A stretch of DNA of 64,000 nucleotides from Pseudomonas fluorescens (GTDB lineage: Bacteria; Pseudomonadota; Gammaproteobacteria; Pseudomonadales; Pseudomonadaceae), in NCBI RefSeq assembly GCF_004683905.1, contig NZ_CP038438.1, forward strand, positions 5,704,001 to 5,768,000, written 5' to 3'. The notes below the pieces were generated by a model, which saw nothing but the letters and a program-made list of their open reading frames with translations, had not been told where the DNA came from and did no database searches. The translations under genes were made by a program, and so were the position numbers. This document shows, piece after piece, positions 63,491 through 64,000 of the stretch (position 1 is the stretch's first letter; every line of letters starts with the position of its first letter).

Positions 63491-64000
63491 TTAGAGGGCC
63501 TTGTTGACCGCCGGCGGATTCATCTTCGACAACCCGAGATTCTTCAGCGCCAGTTGCAGCGAGCTGTGGATCACTTGCGGGTTATCGATCTTCATCAGCT
63601 CCGCCAGCAAATCCTTGGCCTTGCTCAGGTTGATCTGGCGCAGCATCCACTTCACTTTCGGCAGGTTGGTGGCGTTCATCGACAGGCTGTCGAAGCCCAT
63701 CGCCATCAACAGCACCGCCGCTGCCGGATCACCGGCCATTTCGCCGCAGATGCTCACCGGTTTGCCTTCGGCATGCGCATCGCGCACCACGGTCTGCAGG
63801 GCTTGCAGCACCGCCGGGTGCAGGTAGTCGTAGAGATCGGCCACTCGCGGGTTGTTGCGGTCGACCGCCAGCAGGTACTGAGTCAGGTCGTTGGAGCCGA
63901 CCGACAGGAAGTCCACCTGCCGCGCCAGTTCCTTGGTCTGGTACACCGCGGCCGGAATTTCGATCATCACTCCGATCGGCGGCATCGGCACGTCGGTGCC
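63491..64000 (-). CDS. ptsP: PtsP, phosphoenolpyruvate-protein phosphotransferase (enzyme I Ntr), C-terminal part
   Basis: About the last 169 residues of the PEP-binding TIM barrel; the frame is open to the right edge. PIGVMIEIPAA, VDFLSVGSNDLTQYLLAVDRNN and the catalytic Cys in ISICGEMAGD-like VSICGEMAGDPAAA are present. In Pseudomonas, PtsP starts the nitrogen-related PTS that acts on PtsO/PtsN. Enzyme I Ntr rather than the sugar enzyme I is inferred from gene order. Confidence 0.9.
   Translation of the reverse strand, partial: GTDVPMPPIGVMIEIPAAVYQTKELARQVDFLSVGSNDLTQYLLAVDRNNPRVADLYDYLHPAVLQALQTVVRDAHAEGKPVSICGEMAGDPAAAVLLMAMGFDSLSMNATNLPKVKWMLRQINLSKAKDLLAELMKIDNPQVIHSSLQLALKNLGLSKMNPPAVNKAL

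Overview
The window is a chromosomal segment of a fluorescent pseudomonad, most likely of the Pseudomonas fluorescens/koreensis group. Four things point there: (i) the gene order closely follows the P. aeruginosa PA0337-PA0404 region as I recall it (ptsP, lgt, thyA, folA, ilvD, pfpI, mutM, coaD, laoABCR, ftsYEX-rpoH, metXW, proC, pilT, pyrC'-pyrB-pyrR-ruvX); (ii) overall GC is about 60%; (iii) many REP palindromes of the type GTGGGAGCGGGCTTGCTCGC are scattered between genes; (iv) most proteins look very close to known Pseudomonas orthologues. Both ends are cut inside genes: ruvX at the left and ptsP at the right.

Layout. 1-3137: ruvX(partial)-pyrR-pyrB-pyrC', a compact pyrimidine operon. 3290-5763: TM2 protein, NlpC/P60 hydrolase and pilT. 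5820-8247: yggS-proC-yggT-yggU operon. 8476-12852: metX-metW, then a DUF4426 protein, rdgB, hemW and a DUF3392 protein. 12992-15911: REP-flanked kptA, then trmB, thiG, thiS and a DUF423 protein. 15986-21100: mtgA facing the ftsY-ftsE-ftsX-rpoH block, with an AlgU-like promoter in front of rpoH. 21445-26833: two tandem M16 peptidase genes, rsmD, an alpha/beta hydrolase and an AraC regulator. 26945-32378: sulfurtransferase, then the laoR/laoC-laoB-laoA long-chain alcohol oxidation genes with a clear palindromic operator. 32494-37705: coaD, ferredoxin, a small exported protein, mutM, HDOD protein, pfpI and an RlmI-type methyltransferase.

37741-41416 is the outstanding accessory region. It is a cassette between two core genes (the RlmI-type methyltransferase and ilvD). 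It has an AT-rich leader, a 23-codon gene with a strong Shine-Dalgarno site, a 34-nt hairpin right after its stop, a SagB-type FMN dehydrogenase, an AurF-like diiron oxygenase with a full seven-ligand set, and an MFS exporter. The three large genes overlap by a few bases. This is the layout of a peptide-derived natural product (RiPP) locus, but the peptide has no Cys or Ser and there is no YcaO cyclodehydratase, so it does not fit the known azole-forming SagB systems.

41674-49806: ilvD, phosphorylcholine phosphatase, cystine transporter, folA (whose 3' end runs through a decayed REP), and a membrane protein/GTPase pair (DUF2868-DUF3482). 49981-56797: a 2-aminoethylphosphonate-type locus (PhnZ-like HD oxygenase, FAD oxidoreductase, ABC transporter, LysR regulator). 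56808-59657: a divergent cadA/cadR metal-efflux pair with a MerR-type 19-bp-spacer promoter. 59784-64000: thyA, lgt, a TSUP permease, an NRDE protein and the C-terminal part of ptsP. No tRNA, rRNA, CRISPR array, integrase or IS element was seen.
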